This document shows, one piece after another, positions 8,374 to 16,862 of a stretch of DNA of 56,671 nucleotides. The notes under the pieces are model-generated. The model was not told the DNA's origin and made no database searches. It was given only the letters and a program-made list of their open reading frames with translations. The position numbers and the translations under genes are program-made. Numbering within the stretch: the stretch's first letter is position 1; every line of letters begins with the position of its first letter. The DNA is from a virus: positions 1 through 56,671 of IMG/VR virus record IMGVR_UViG_3300014838_000024; one strand, written 5' to 3'.

Positions 8374-11199
8374 ATGACAACCTTCAGCACAACTCGTATT
8401 GCAAACTTCGTGGTCACGCTCAGTGCAGCGGCCACGGCAGCTTGTTCGGTCAATTACGCCACGGTCGATGGAACTGCCATTGGTGGAACCGACTACCAAG
8501 TGACCACGGGCGTTTTGAACTTCGCCATCGGTGACATCACCAAGACGATCCCTGTGCCTTTGAATGCACTTTCGGTTGGTGGGCTCACTTTCGATATGCT
8601 CTTGTCCTCTCCCGTGGGCTGCACGATCACCACTGGCGAAGAAGGCATCGCCACCATTGGCGTCGTCACTCCTCCGGTCACGTATTTGAGCCGGTTCGAA
8701 TGGACCTATAATACGCTCAAGCTGACCACGAACGGCTATTTTGGTCCCACCACGGGAGGATCTACCCTCGCCTTTCAGTGCCCTTACCATGCACGCGAAA
8801 ACGCTATTATCGTTGAAGCTCCTGACTGGTGCCATGAGAGCGTTTCCGAGACGATCTCTTTCTGGGCCAAACTGGAAGCCTGGAAGACGATTGTCGATGG
8901 CACAACCACAGGCATGGCTGCCTGCTGGGCTTCGATCGAGGCGAATTATATTCCCACTCCCACAGTTGGTCAGCTTTGGGGAGCTTATACTCCTGCTTCT
9001 CCCGCAGGTTATGAGCCTGACGCTGCCACGATCGCTTTGACCCCGGTTGATTACAATACGACAGTGACGGTTGGCGCTGATCCGCTCTACACCGAGCTCG
9101 TTGCCGCCTACACCGGCAAAGACGTGTATCTGATGCACTGGCTCTATGATGTGGACGGAGCCTATGGTTTCCATGGCGCTGATGGCACCACAAAGCTCAT
9201 GGCTCCGATCAACAACTACCAACGTGGCCCGGTCGAAGATGGCTTGGCCACGATCACGCACTGTTGCTACGAGGACTACAAGAACGGTGGTCAGCCTATT
9301 GGTGCGAGCGGGTTTGGCTTCTTGCCAATTTATGACCAGGCTCCTCCGACTTATTCGAGCAGCGCCAACCCCTACTCTTACAGCGCCCAGTGGACGTATT
9401 CTTGCGCCCCTGACGCTGAGAGTCGGGCTATTGGAGCCATCTATGCGGCTCACACGCTCTCTACGGCGGCAGGCATTGCACCTATTGCCACGAAGTCTAT
9501 GAAGATGGCCGATTATATGCGGTACGCCTTCTACGACAAGTACTTCGTGCCGATCCACAATTATGCTGGCACGCTCATGAATGGTGCTGGCAAACACTAT
9601 CTGCTCAGCTGGGGTGCTGGCTTTGGTGGCGGCATCATCGTGCCTCCAGGCACGGCTTCCTATTGGGGCTTTCGCATTGGTTGTTCAGAGGTTCACTTTG
9701 GGTACAACTGCGTCGATGTGGCTTATGCCTGCATGACGGGGCAGGATTTCGCGCCTCTGGGAGCCACAGCTGCTGCTGATTATGCGACATCCTTGGATCG
9801 ACAGCTTGAATTGATCCGTTGGCTTCAAAGCCCTGCTGGACCGATTGCTGGTGGTGTGACCTCCAACTGGAAGGGTGTCTATGGCACCCCGACAGATGCT
9901 CGTGTGAGCGCCCAGTTCTATGGGATGAACTACACTTATTCTCCGAGCTGGCATAACCCGCCTTCGAACAACTGGACTGGCTATCAAGCATGGGGCCTCG
10001 GAAAAGTCTCGCAGCTTTATGCGACAGTCTGCCAGAAGACCGACACAGTGTCGTTGAGCCTGATCACTCGCTGTGGTGTGATCTTGGATCTGTGGGTTCA
10101 GTGGTTCTACACCAATTGCGTAATGGACCTCGTGAACGGTTCGATGGCCTATCCGATCAACTCGTCCTGGACGAGCCCTACGGTTGTGAGTGGTCATACT
10201 TCGACAGTTGCCACAGCAGCGGGTGACTATGAGTATTTGCCCACGTTGAACTGGGACTCGACTGGAAATTACGCTACCTTCTGGTCGGCGAGTGCTGTCC
10301 CGAACCCGAACCTGCTCTATACGACCACATCGACTGGCTGGGATCCTGGAACAGCTGCTGGCTTTGCTCAGGTTCTCATCCAGTATGCTTATGCCAAGTC
10401 CAAGCTCACTGGTTCTTTGACGGGTATAATCCCCGGAGGAACAGCTACATTCCAACAAGTGCTGACCAAAGCCCAGCAAATGATGGAAGTTGTCTGGTGG
10501 AACCAAGATCCAGTTGGGTTCGGTTCCATTGGTTCGCTTGCTCTTCCGAGACTGAACGACATTCTCTGGATCCCGACTCAGTTTGGGACTGGTGCAATGC
10601 CTAATGGAGAAGTGCTCGCTCACGGTGTGACGACTTTCAAGAGCGCCAGAATGAGCCTCTATTCGACGACTGCCAACTGGTCTGGTGTGCAGACCTATCT
10701 GGCAGCAGTTGCAACGGCTTATCCGACGATCTCTGGTATGTGGGTGGCCAATAACGCTCCTGCTTTGAACGCTGCTTTGAATACGATCGCAGCTGACACG
10801 ACACTTCCGATCGCTCCTTCGGTCAACTACCATCGGTTCTGGAATGGTGCTGATGTGGCTGTGGCTTTCGCTATGTTCCAGCAGTATTTCCCGACACTGG
10901 CGGTGCCCACATTCACCACGCCTTTCTCGCCTTGCTGGGTCAATGCTCAGATCAATTACGCTGTGTTCTTGGCGACAGAGTATGGATCCACCACAACCAC
11001 CAGAACAGCAGCAAAAGCTGCTTGTCTGACGGCTTTGACCAGCACTCTAATGAGTGGAGCTCAGGTGACTGCCATGACAACGGCAATCAACACCTGTGTC
11101 GATGCTTGTGTGGCAGCTCTGGCCACCCCAGCGACCTATGCAACGGTGTCAGCAGCGGCAATTGCCACGGGTATTACGGCTGCACTCGCTGCAATGTAA
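8374..11199 (+). CDS. Virion-associated GH48-type cellobiohydrolase with N-terminal Calx-beta domain
   Basis: 941 residues. Residues 1-105 are a Calx-beta domain whose first strand is at the end of the previous ORF. Residues ~105-840 match glycoside hydrolase family 48, reducing-end processive cellobiohydrolases. Visible motifs are CPYHARENAIIVEAPDW with E148, SVSETISFW with E159 (eleven residues apart, the spacing of the two active-site glutamates in GH48), YLMHWLYDVDGAYGF, INNYQRGPVED, KHYLLSWGAGFGG, QFYGMNYTYSP followed by PPSNNWTGYQAWG, MPNGEVLAHG and NYHRFWNGADVA. Residues 840-941 are an Ala/Thr-rich helical tail. GH48 is normally bacterial and cellulosomal; I know of no common phage occurrence. 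The assignment is strong; activity is inferred. Confidence 0.9.
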   Translation: MTTFSTTRIANFVVTLSAAATAACSVNYATVDGTAIGGTDYQVTTGVLNFAIGDITKTIPVPLNALSVGGLTFDMLLSSPVGCTITTGEEGIATIGVVTPPVTYLSRFEWTYNTLKLTTNGYFGPTTGGSTLAFQCPYHARENAIIVEAPDWCHESVSETISFWAKLEAWKTIVDGTTTGMAACWASIEANYIPTPTVGQLWGAYTPASPAGYEPDAATIALTPVDYNTTVTVGADPLYTELVAAYTGKDVYLMHWLYDVDGAYGFHGADGTTKLMAPINNYQRGPVEDGLATITHCCYEDYKNGGQPIGASGFGFLPIYDQAPPTYSSSANPYSYSAQWTYSCAPDAESRAIGAIYAAHTLSTAAGIAPIATKSMKMADYMRYAFYDKYFVPIHNYAGTLMNGAGKHYLLSWGAGFGGGIIVPPGTASYWGFRIGCSEVHFGYNCVDVAYACMTGQDFAPLGATAAADYATSLDRQLELIRWLQSPAGPIAGGVTSNWKGVYGTPTDARVSAQFYGMNYTYSPSWHNPPSNNWTGYQAWGLGKVSQLYATVCQKTDTVSLSLITRCGVILDLWVQWFYTNCVMDLVNGSMAYPINSSWTSPTVVSGHTSTVATAAGDYEYLPTLNWDSTGNYATFWSASAVPNPNLLYTTTSTGWDPGTAAGFAQVLIQYAYAKSKLTGSLTGIIPGGTATFQQVLTKAQQMMEVVWWNQDPVGFGSIGSLALPRLNDILWIPTQFGTGAMPNGEVLAHGVTTFKSARMSLYSTTANWSGVQTYLAAVATAYPTISGMWVANNAPALNAALNTIAADTTLPIAPSVNYHRFWNGADVAVAFAMFQQYFPTLAVPTFTTPFSPCWVNAQINYAVFLATEYGSTTTTRTAAKAACLTALTSTLMSGAQVTAMTTAINTCVDACVAALATPATYATVSAAAIATGITAALAAM

Positions 11200-11228
11200 A
11201 CTGAGTTCTTCAAATATACGTCTAATTT

Positions 11229-11255
11229 GGGGGAAGCTTGTACAAAGCTTCCCCC
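11229..11255 (+). terminator. Strong hairpin after the GH48 gene, possible terminator
   Basis: Perfect 11-bp stem GGGGGAAGCTT (11229-11239) / AAGCTTCCCCC (11245-11255) with a GTACA loop, 30 bases after the GH48 stop. The following TAGTTATTTAG is only moderately T-rich, so it may be a weak or processing-type terminator. Confidence 0.6.
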
Positions 11256-11292
11256 TAGTTATTTAGAGTTGTACTCAAGGTCTATTGTACTT

Positions 11293-11329
11293 CTTCTGAA
11301 CCAGCTATAAGCAAATTGGTATTCAGAAG
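11293..11329. promoter_or_regulatory. Inverted repeat in the leader of the gene at 11342
   Basis: CTTCTGAA (11293-11300) and TTCAGAAG (11322-11329) form an 8-bp inverted repeat with inner CCA/TGG pairing, directly before the ribosome-binding site (AGAGGTG) of the next gene. The 143-base gap 11200-11341 is one of the longer non-coding stretches on the + strand, so a promoter or leader structure is plausible. I cannot identify a standard -35/-10 pair with confidence. Confidence 0.35.
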
Positions 11330-11341
11330 AGGTGAACCACA

Positions 11342-11713
11342 ATGGCTGATCAATGGCAGACAGGGGTAATACCTCCGAACGCAGCTGACGTGCAGACGAC
11401 CCCCAATGAGCTGACCGTTTTGACGGATGGCTCCATTGCAGGAGCGAACCTGGTTACGAACCAGAACGCTGCCATCGGAACTTCGGCGACACTCATTGTT
11501 GCTGCTCGTCCTGGAATTCCCGGTGTCGGGCGAAAGAGCCTCACGATCACCAACAAGGGTTCTAGCCCGGTCTTCATCGGCAATGCCGGTGTGACGGCTG
11601 CCACAGGCACCGAGATTCTGCCCGGCACCTCCAGAGATTTCATTACCTTCGTGGCGATTTACGGCGTCGTGGCTTCGGGCACTGGCTCTGTCGATTACGT
11701 CGAAATTTTCTGA
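11342..11713 (+). CDS. Small beta-rich virion protein, decoration-like
   Basis: 123 residues, ATG 11342 after AGAGGTG. Residues ~45-120 form a compact Thr/Gly/Val-rich beta domain (LIVAARPG, RKSLTITNKGSSPVFIGN, ATGTEILPGTSRDF), a pattern common in phage structural or decoration proteins. No catalytic motif or membrane segment is present. It follows a strong hairpin and opens a short cluster leading into the lysis genes. Specific role unknown. Confidence 0.6.
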   Translation: MADQWQTGVIPPNAADVQTTPNELTVLTDGSIAGANLVTNQNAAIGTSATLIVAARPGIPGVGRKSLTITNKGSSPVFIGNAGVTAATGTEILPGTSRDFITFVAIYGVVASGTGSVDYVEIF

Positions 11714-11725
11714 GGAGAACCTCCA

Positions 11726-12250
11726 ATGGCCGACGATACTTCAGGCGTGATCTCTGCTGATCCGATCATTGTCAACACTGGCATTGATCCAAATGGGATC
11801 GTTCGTGAGAACTCCCCTCGTCGTCAGAAGAGCGAGATTGTTTGGCGGGATGCCGCCAACAACATCTGGAAGACCAAGCTCTATGAGGGTGGCCCTACTG
11901 GTGGTGAAACCAGTGATCTTGAACTCGTGAGTTCAGCCACCCCTGGTGTTCTGCCGGCTGGTCCTGTGCCTGTTCCAGTTTGCCCGTATCCTCCGATGCT
12001 CATCCAAGAGCTCAAATACGTGCAGGATGTCGGCCTCAAGTCGAGGCTCTCTCCCAAGAGTACTTCTGGCGTCAAGACTGGCCAGATTTATTGGCGGGAT
12101 CTCGCCAACAACCTTTGGCTCACCGAGTCTTTCGAAGACATCGCCAAAGAGACCTTCTCCGTGGACACCCTTATTGCAGCTGCCGTTCAGGGGGTTCCCC
12201 CGGCTGTGCCTGTGGTGTCTCCCATTCCCACTTCATCTTCTACCAGCTGA
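11726..12250 (+). CDS. Virion or accessory protein with two WRDxANN repeats
   Basis: 174 residues, ATG 11726 behind GAGGAGA. It holds two related segments, IVWRDAANNIWKTKLYEGG (about residues 38-56) and IYWRDLANNLWLTESFED (about 121-138). Each is followed by a Thr/Val stretch and a Pro/Val-rich linker (PAGPVPVPV and PAVPVVSPIP), so the protein is an internal duplication of about 85 residues. The C-terminus is Ser/Thr-rich. I do not recognise a family; the composition suits a virion surface protein. Confidence 0.6.
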   Translation: MADDTSGVISADPIIVNTGIDPNGIVRENSPRRQKSEIVWRDAANNIWKTKLYEGGPTGGETSDLELVSSATPGVLPAGPVPVPVCPYPPMLIQELKYVQDVGLKSRLSPKSTSGVKTGQIYWRDLANNLWLTESFEDIAKETFSVDTLIAAAVQGVPPAVPVVSPIPTSSSTS

Positions 12251-12258
12251 GGATTACC

Positions 12259-13263
12259 ATGACCGATTGGGCCAAGATCGTACGAGGCATATCGCCCGGA
12301 GCTGCTGAACATATCGTTGCAATGATCGCTGATCATGCAGACGAAGTGTTCCCCAGATATGGGATCACTACTATTCGTCGTCAGGCTTGTGTTTTGGCTC
12401 ATATGAGTGTCGAGACACAGGGCTTCACCAAGCTCGAAGAGAACCTGAAATACTCGGCTGAGCGTTTGCTCGAAGTGTTCCCGACACACTTCAACCGTGA
12501 GCAGGCCGAAGCCTGTGCTCTCGTGCCGCAATTGATCGCCGATCGGGCTTACGATGGTCGAATGGGCAATCGTCCTGGTTCAGACGATGGCTGGTTGTTC
12601 AGAGGCAAAGGTCTCTGGGAATGTACTGGTCGCTCCAATGGAGAGCTCATCGCCAGGAAGTTGGGGATCACCCCGGATCAAGCAGCTGTTTGGCTGATCC
12701 ATCCTGACCATGCTCTCGAATGTGTCGGCGCTCTCTTTCAGATCCTGAAGGTTGCTCCTTCAGCCGACTCGGGCAATGTCACCGAGCAGACCAAACATAT
12801 CAATGGTGGTCTAAACGGCCTCTATGAGCGGGAATCCGCTTATACGAAGGCCCTTCGTCTTCTGAATTTGGAAGGTGCTAACAAGCGTGTTGCACTCACC
12901 GAACAAGACACTCCCGAACTTCAATCTTCCGTGAACGATCTCCGTGAAGACGGATCTCGCACCATCAAAGGAGCCGACCAGTCCCAGAGAGGATTGATTG
13001 GTGCCCTTGGTTCGGTTGGAGGCGCGACAGCGGCTCTCTCTCAGGTTCAAGACACTGCCAACCAGGTCCAGTCTGCTGTTCAGACTGTACAGTCTGGTGG
13101 TGCTCTTGTCCCTTGGGCTCAGACTCATTGGCCTTTGATCTTGGCCGGAGTGGCTACTGGTTTGGCGATCTTCTTCGCCTATCGGGCTTGGCAGGGTGCC
13201 AATGCCGTCAAGCTGGCTCGTGTCGATGACGCGAACACCGGCCTCAACCCCACGAGGATATGA
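12259..13263 (+). CDS. GH19-type endolysin with C-terminal membrane segment
   Basis: 334 residues from ATG 12259; a longer frame upstream is only overlap with the previous gene. Residues ~15-200 match the glycoside hydrolase 19 (chitinase-fold) endolysins. MSVETQGF carries the catalytic Glu (E52), followed by KLEENLKYSAERLLEVFPTHF-type sequence (about 58-78), then GDxxLFRGKG-like DGWLFRGKGLWECTGR and a DPDHALE-type region. Residues 200-285 are a linker with coiled-coil tendency. Residues ~290-307 (PLILAGVATGLAIFFAY) form a hydrophobic helix near the C-terminus. The enzyme cuts peptidoglycan glycan strands at lysis. The C-terminal anchor is unusual. The stop overlaps the spanin start (ATGA). 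Confidence 0.88.
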   Translation: MTDWAKIVRGISPGAAEHIVAMIADHADEVFPRYGITTIRRQACVLAHMSVETQGFTKLEENLKYSAERLLEVFPTHFNREQAEACALVPQLIADRAYDGRMGNRPGSDDGWLFRGKGLWECTGRSNGELIARKLGITPDQAAVWLIHPDHALECVGALFQILKVAPSADSGNVTEQTKHINGGLNGLYERESAYTKALRLLNLEGANKRVALTEQDTPELQSSVNDLREDGSRTIKGADQSQRGLIGALGSVGGATAALSQVQDTANQVQSAVQTVQSGGALVPWAQTHWPLILAGVATGLAIFFAYRAWQGANAVKLARVDDANTGLNPTRI

Positions 13264-13694
13264 TGCTTGCACTTCTCGGCCCTTGGGCTTCGGTGGCCTC
13301 AAGTGTGTGGTCTTTCGCAACTTCCCGCATTGGGAACGTGCTTCTGGCGGCGACAGTCGCTTATGGTGTTGCTCATTTCCGTGAGGAATACGCCTGGAAA
13401 AAGAGCCTAATAGCTCAGGAAGTCGCTCTCAAAGCGGCTCATGCCGAAGAGCTCGCTCGTGAAACTCAAGCGAGTTCTGAGATTGCAGCTGCGGCCACTT
13501 CTCGTGTCGTGGAAGACGAAGCTGCCGTCACCTCGATGCAGCACCAAATCGACCTTCTCAAAGCTCTGGAGCCCATCAATGTCCCGTCCCTCAAGTCTGC
13601 TCCTTGTTCTCTTGACAGCATTTTCGCTAACAGCGTGCGCGAGTTCGACGCAGCTGGTGCTCGAAAGACCAAAACTTCCGGTCGCTCCCGCTGA
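13260..13694 (+). CDS. Inner-membrane spanin (Rz-like)
   Basis: 144 residues. An N-terminal membrane helix (about residues 24-41, IGNVLLAATVAYGVAHF) is followed by a charged Ala/Glu/Lys-rich periplasmic coiled coil (residues 45-105), the layout of an i-spanin that bridges to the outer-membrane partner and fuses the membranes in the last step of lysis. It starts inside the endolysin stop (ATGA at 13260). The outer-membrane spanin gene begins within it in another frame at 13579 and runs past its end. Confidence 0.8.
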   Translation: MMLALLGPWASVASSVWSFATSRIGNVLLAATVAYGVAHFREEYAWKKSLIAQEVALKAAHAEELARETQASSEIAAAATSRVVEDEAAVTSMQHQIDLLKALEPINVPSLKSAPCSLDSIFANSVREFDAAGARKTKTSGRSR

Positions 13695-13851
13695 GTTCGG
13701 GAAACCGATCCCTCTTCCCGAGGCGACAAAAGGCAAGAGCCTGAAGGTCTTCGTCCTCGAGAACCGAGCTGTAGCCATCGAGGCTAACCACCGCCTCGAG
13801 GACGACGCTGCCTTCTATGGCGACGTGCAAGACCAGTTCGGAACCAAGTAA
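13579..13851 (+). CDS. Outer-membrane lipoprotein spanin (Rz1-like), overlapping Rz
   Basis: 90 residues from ATG 13579; the same frame is open further upstream but only this Met gives a signal peptide. The N-terminus is a lipoprotein signal: basic start, hydrophobic core (LLLVLLTAFSL) and lipobox LTAC with the lipidated Cys at residue 20. The mature part contains Pro-rich LERPKLPVAPAEFGKPIPLP, typical for o-spanins. It lies in an alternative frame of the i-spanin for 116 bases and extends beyond it. Together they form the two-component spanin complex. Confidence 0.85.
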   Translation: MSRPSSLLLVLLTAFSLTACASSTQLVLERPKLPVAPAEFGKPIPLPEATKGKSLKVFVLENRAVAIEANHRLEDDAAFYGDVQDQFGTK

Positions 13852-13867
13852 AGTAAGGTGTTTAGAG

Positions 13868-14173
13868 ATGATCGACGTTGACTACACAATGCGCCTTGGT
13901 GACATTCTGCAAGCTGTTGTAGTCGCAGTGGGAGGTCTCACCGTGTTCAACCAAATGAGAAACGAATCCAACGAGAACAAATCTCGGCTTGATCGTGTCG
14001 ATGGTGAACTGATCAAGCAGACCGACATCCTTACTCGTCTTGCTTCTGGTGAAGAGCGCATGAATGGCTTTAGTCATCGTCTTTCGATGGTGGAGCAGCG
14101 TCTGTTCAACCAACGTGATCGTGATCGTGAGAATAATCGCTGTGATCCACGAGATCGTAACGACGTTGCGTAG
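13868..14173 (+). CDS. Small single-span membrane protein in the lysis cassette, holin candidate
   Basis: 101 residues from ATG 13868; a longer in-frame extension overlaps the spanin and lacks a good start. Residues ~9-29 (LGDILQAVVVAVGGLTVFNQM) are one hydrophobic helix. The rest is hydrophilic with heptad character (residues 32-80) and an Arg/Asp/Asn-rich tail. Its place after endolysin and spanins makes it the best holin candidate in the window, but one membrane span and a coiled coil would also suit an antiholin or unrelated protein. Confidence 0.55.
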   Translation: MIDVDYTMRLGDILQAVVVAVGGLTVFNQMRNESNENKSRLDRVDGELIKQTDILTRLASGEERMNGFSHRLSMVEQRLFNQRDRDRENNRCDPRDRNDVA

Positions 14174-14198
14174 TCCAACACGGTAGGAAGAGTCCCCA

Positions 14199-16442
14199 AT
14201 GGATTATAAAACCACCAGTGCGATGGAACCGAATGTCAACGGTAACGACAGCGACATGCAGTTCCAGCAGGCGGAAAGTGTCTCCACAAAGCTCACCGAG
14301 TGGACGAACGAACCGTGCGTGGAAGATCTAAAGCGGGATCTCGAAGCGGCAAGACCTCACCACACCACCCAGATGGCGCTTATCGAGGCATGGAATGATC
14401 TGCTCCATGTTCGAGGCAAAGCCAAACCTCCGGAAGTCAAGGGACGTTCTCGTGTCCAACCAAAGCTCATTCGGCGTCAAGCTGAGTGGCGCTATTCGGC
14501 GCTGACAGAGCCTTTCCTTGGCTCAGACAAGCTCTTCAAGGTCGATCCTGTGACTTTTGAAGACGCTGACGCAGCTGAGCAGAACGAGCTTGTTCTGAAT
14601 TGGCAGTTTCGAACCAAGATGAACCGAGTCAAGTTCATCGACGATTATGTTCGTTCCAATGTGGACGAAGGTACCTGTATCGTTCGAGTGGGCTGGAAAC
14701 GAGTCACAGTCAAAGTCAAGCAGCAAGTTCCGGTATGGTCTCACCATGCAATGACGGACGAAGCGAGTGCTCAGAAGCTTCAGCAGGCTCTCGCTTTGAA
14801 GCAGGAAAATCCTCGTGGATATTCCGAGCAGGTTCCTCCTGAAATCCAAGCGGCTGTGGACTACTATGAAGAGTCCCAGATCCCTACGGTTGCAGTTCAA
14901 ACTGGCACCCAGGAGGTCATGGTCGAGAAAGCTATCGAGAACCGACCCACAGCTGAGGTGCTTTCTCCTGAGAACGTGGTCATTGATCCTTCGTGCAATG
15001 GTGACATCGACAAAGCGAATTTCTGTGTGATCTCTTTTGAGACCTGCAAGGCAGAGCTCCTAAAGGAACCAGACAAATACAAGAACCTTGAGCATGTCGT
15101 CTGGACTTCGAACAGTCCTTCGACAGAGCCGAACCATGCCACCCACACCCCAGCTGACTTCGTGCTGAACGATGTCGCTCGTAGGAAAATCGTCGCCTAC
15201 GAATATTGGGGTTTCTGGGACATGGAGAACGATGGGAAGCTCGTTCCCTTCGTTGCCACTTGGATCGGTGCCACGCTTATTCGATGCCAGGTGAACCCTT
15301 ATCCTGACGAGAAGCTCCCCATTGTTTTGGTTCCTTACATGCCCAAGAAGCGGGACTTGTATGGTGAGCCTGACGCTGAGCTCCTGAAGGACAATCAACG
15401 AATTCTCGGTGCTGTAACTCGTGGCATGATCGACTTGCTCGGTCGAAGCGCCAATGGTCAACAAGGCATTGCTAAGGGAATGCTCGATCCATTGAATCGT
15501 CGGCGTTACGAGAATGGCCAGGATTATGAGTTCAACCCGAGCATGACGCCTACTCAGGGGATCATCGAACACAAATATCCAGAGATGCCAAACTCGGCTC
15601 TCGCTATGGCCCAGATGGTCAACTCGGAAGCCGAAGCTCTCACAGGTGTGAAGAGTTTCTCGGGTGGATTGTCTGGTGACTCTTATGGGCAGGTTGCAAC
15701 CAACACCAAAGACGTGGTGGATGCAGCTTCGACCAGAGAGATCGCCATCCTGAGACGACTCGCCAAAGGCATGTCGGAAATTGGTACGAAGATCATCTCC
15801 ATGAACTGCGAATTCATGTCCGAGGAAGAGACTGTTCGTGTGACGAACGAGATCTTCGTCAAGGTAAAGCGTGAAGACCTCAAAGGAAACTTCGATCTTC
15901 AGGTCGATATTTCAACTGCCCAGGCTGACAACGCCAAAGCCCAGGATCTTGGCTTTCTTCTTCAGACGATCGGCCCCAATGCAGGCCAGGAAATCACCAT
16001 GATGATCATGAGTGAGATCGCCAAACTGAAGCGGATGCCTGTGCTTGCTCACAAGTTGAAGACTTATCAGCCGCCTCCGCCCACGCCTGAACAGCAGCAG
16101 ATGCAGCAGCTCCAGCTTGAAGAGCAACAGCTCAAGGTACAGAAGCTCCAGGCTGAGATTCAGCTCCTTGGTTCAAAGGCTGGTGAGATCTCTTCTAAGA
16201 AAGATCTAATGGACTTGGACTACGTTGAACAAGAGAGTGGGACTAAACATGCTCGTGACATGCAGAAACAGCAGGCACAGAGTGAAGGCAACCAGAATCT
16301 TGCTGTAACTAAGGCTCTTACGAGTCCCCTTAAAGATGGACATAAAGCTCCTAATCTTGAAGCGGCCATCGGTTATAATGCACTTAGTGCTAAATTGGGG
16401 GGAGGAAGCACCCCTCAACCTCAAAATAGTCTTGGCTCCTGA
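14199..16442 (+). CDS. Portal protein (P22-like family)
   Basis: 747 residues, ATG 14199 behind GGAAGAG. It forms the twelve-subunit ring at the capsid vertex through which DNA enters and leaves. Sequence features suit the large portal type: a helical N-terminus, the core ([15 protein letters not shown], then [31 protein letters not shown], and [19 protein letters not shown]), and a long Gln-rich helical barrel (residues ~625-660, [20 protein letters not shown]). Length agrees with N4- and P22-type portals. The final ~60 residues are low-complexity and use noticeably different codons from the body. It precedes the scaffold and capsid genes as expected. Confidence 0.88.
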   Translation: MDYKTTSAMEPNVNGNDSDMQFQQAESVSTKLTEWTNEPCVEDLKRDLEAARPHHTTQMALIEAWNDLLHVRGKAKPPEVKGRSRVQPKLIRRQAEWRYSALTEPFLGSDKLFKVDPVTFEDADAAEQNELVLNWQFRTKMNRVKFIDDYVRSNVDEGTCIVRVGWKRVTVKVKQQVPVWSHHAMTDEASAQKLQQALALKQENPRGYSEQVPPEIQAAVDYYEESQIPTVAVQTGTQEVMVEKAIENRPTAEVLSPENVVIDPSCNGDIDKANFCVISFETCKAELLKEPDKYKNLEHVVWTSNSPSTEPNHATHTPADFVLNDVARRKIVAYEYWGFWDMENDGKLVPFVATWIGATLIRCQVNPYPDEKLPIVLVPYMPKKRDLYGEPDAELLKDNQRILGAVTRGMIDLLGRSANGQQGIAKGMLDPLNRRRYENGQDYEFNPSMTPTQGIIEHKYPEMPNSALAMAQMVNSEAEALTGVKSFSGGLSGDSYGQVATNTKDVVDAASTREIAILRRLAKGMSEIGTKIISMNCEFMSEEETVRVTNEIFVKVKREDLKGNFDLQVDISTAQADNAKAQDLGFLLQTIGPNAGQEITMMIMSEIAKLKRMPVLAHKLKTYQPPPPTPEQQQMQQLQLEEQQLKVQKLQAEIQLLGSKAGEISSKKDLMDLDYVEQESGTKHARDMQKQQAQSEGNQNLAVTKALTSPLKDGHKAPNLEAAIGYNALSAKLGGGSTPQPQNSLGS

Positions 16443-16514
16443 ATAGGATGCTGATACAGAAAAGTAGAAGACGGAGTTAAACACGTCTCAACTCGTAATA
16501 AGGACCACTCAGAC

Positions 16515-16862
16515 ATGTCTGAAGTCGAAGGACTCGAATATCAACTCGAGCAAACCAAAGTTCTGAAGCATCGCCGTGAGATGGCAGAACGCCTGTTCAA
16601 GAATCCGGACTTCCGTGCATTGATCGTCGATGGTTTCTGCCGTGACGATGCTGCTCGGTTCGTTCAAGAGAGCGGTGATCCTGCTCTGAGTGAAAAGCCT
16701 GGTGCTCGTGAAGATTGTCTAGCGATGGCTCAGGCCAGTGGACATCTGAAGCGTTATTTGGCGATGCAAATTCAGATGGGCTCAACTGCCGAGCGAAACA
16801 TCTCAGAGCTCGAAAATGCTCTGACCGAAGCTCGTCTGGAAGAGGGCTTCAATCATGGGTGA
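16515..16862 (+). CDS. Small helical protein between portal and scaffold, unknown
   Basis: 115 residues, ATG 16515 with AAGGA upstream. It is almost entirely helical and charged, with a central FRALIVDGFCRDDAARFVQ and a C-terminal predicted helix (ERNISELENALTEARLEEG). The scaffold gene starts inside its last codons. Small proteins of this kind at this locus are common in N4-like phages, but I cannot assign a function. A 72-base gap with weak inverted repeats separates it from the portal gene. Confidence 0.65.
   Translation: MSEVEGLEYQLEQTKVLKHRREMAERLFKNPDFRALIVDGFCRDDAARFVQESGDPALSEKPGAREDCLAMAQASGHLKRYLAMQIQMGSTAERNISELENALTEARLEEGFNHG

Noticed and set aside
8146-9597. 483-residue open frame on the - strand
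   Set aside because: It lies opposite the Calx-beta and GH48 genes; its translation is Arg/His/Ser-rich without domains, typical of the complement of a strongly biased gene.
9685-10833. 382-residue open frame on the - strand
   Set aside because: Antisense to the GH48 catalytic domain, whose motifs are clear; no ribosome-binding site or domain on the antisense side.
11980-12258. 93-codon N-terminal extension of the endolysin frame
   Set aside because: It overlaps the preceding gene in another frame and reads as nonsense; ATG 12259 begins the GH19 sequence.
13441-13578. Upstream 46-codon extension of the Rz1 frame
   Set aside because: Only the Met at 13579 gives a lipoprotein signal peptide with lipobox at Cys20.
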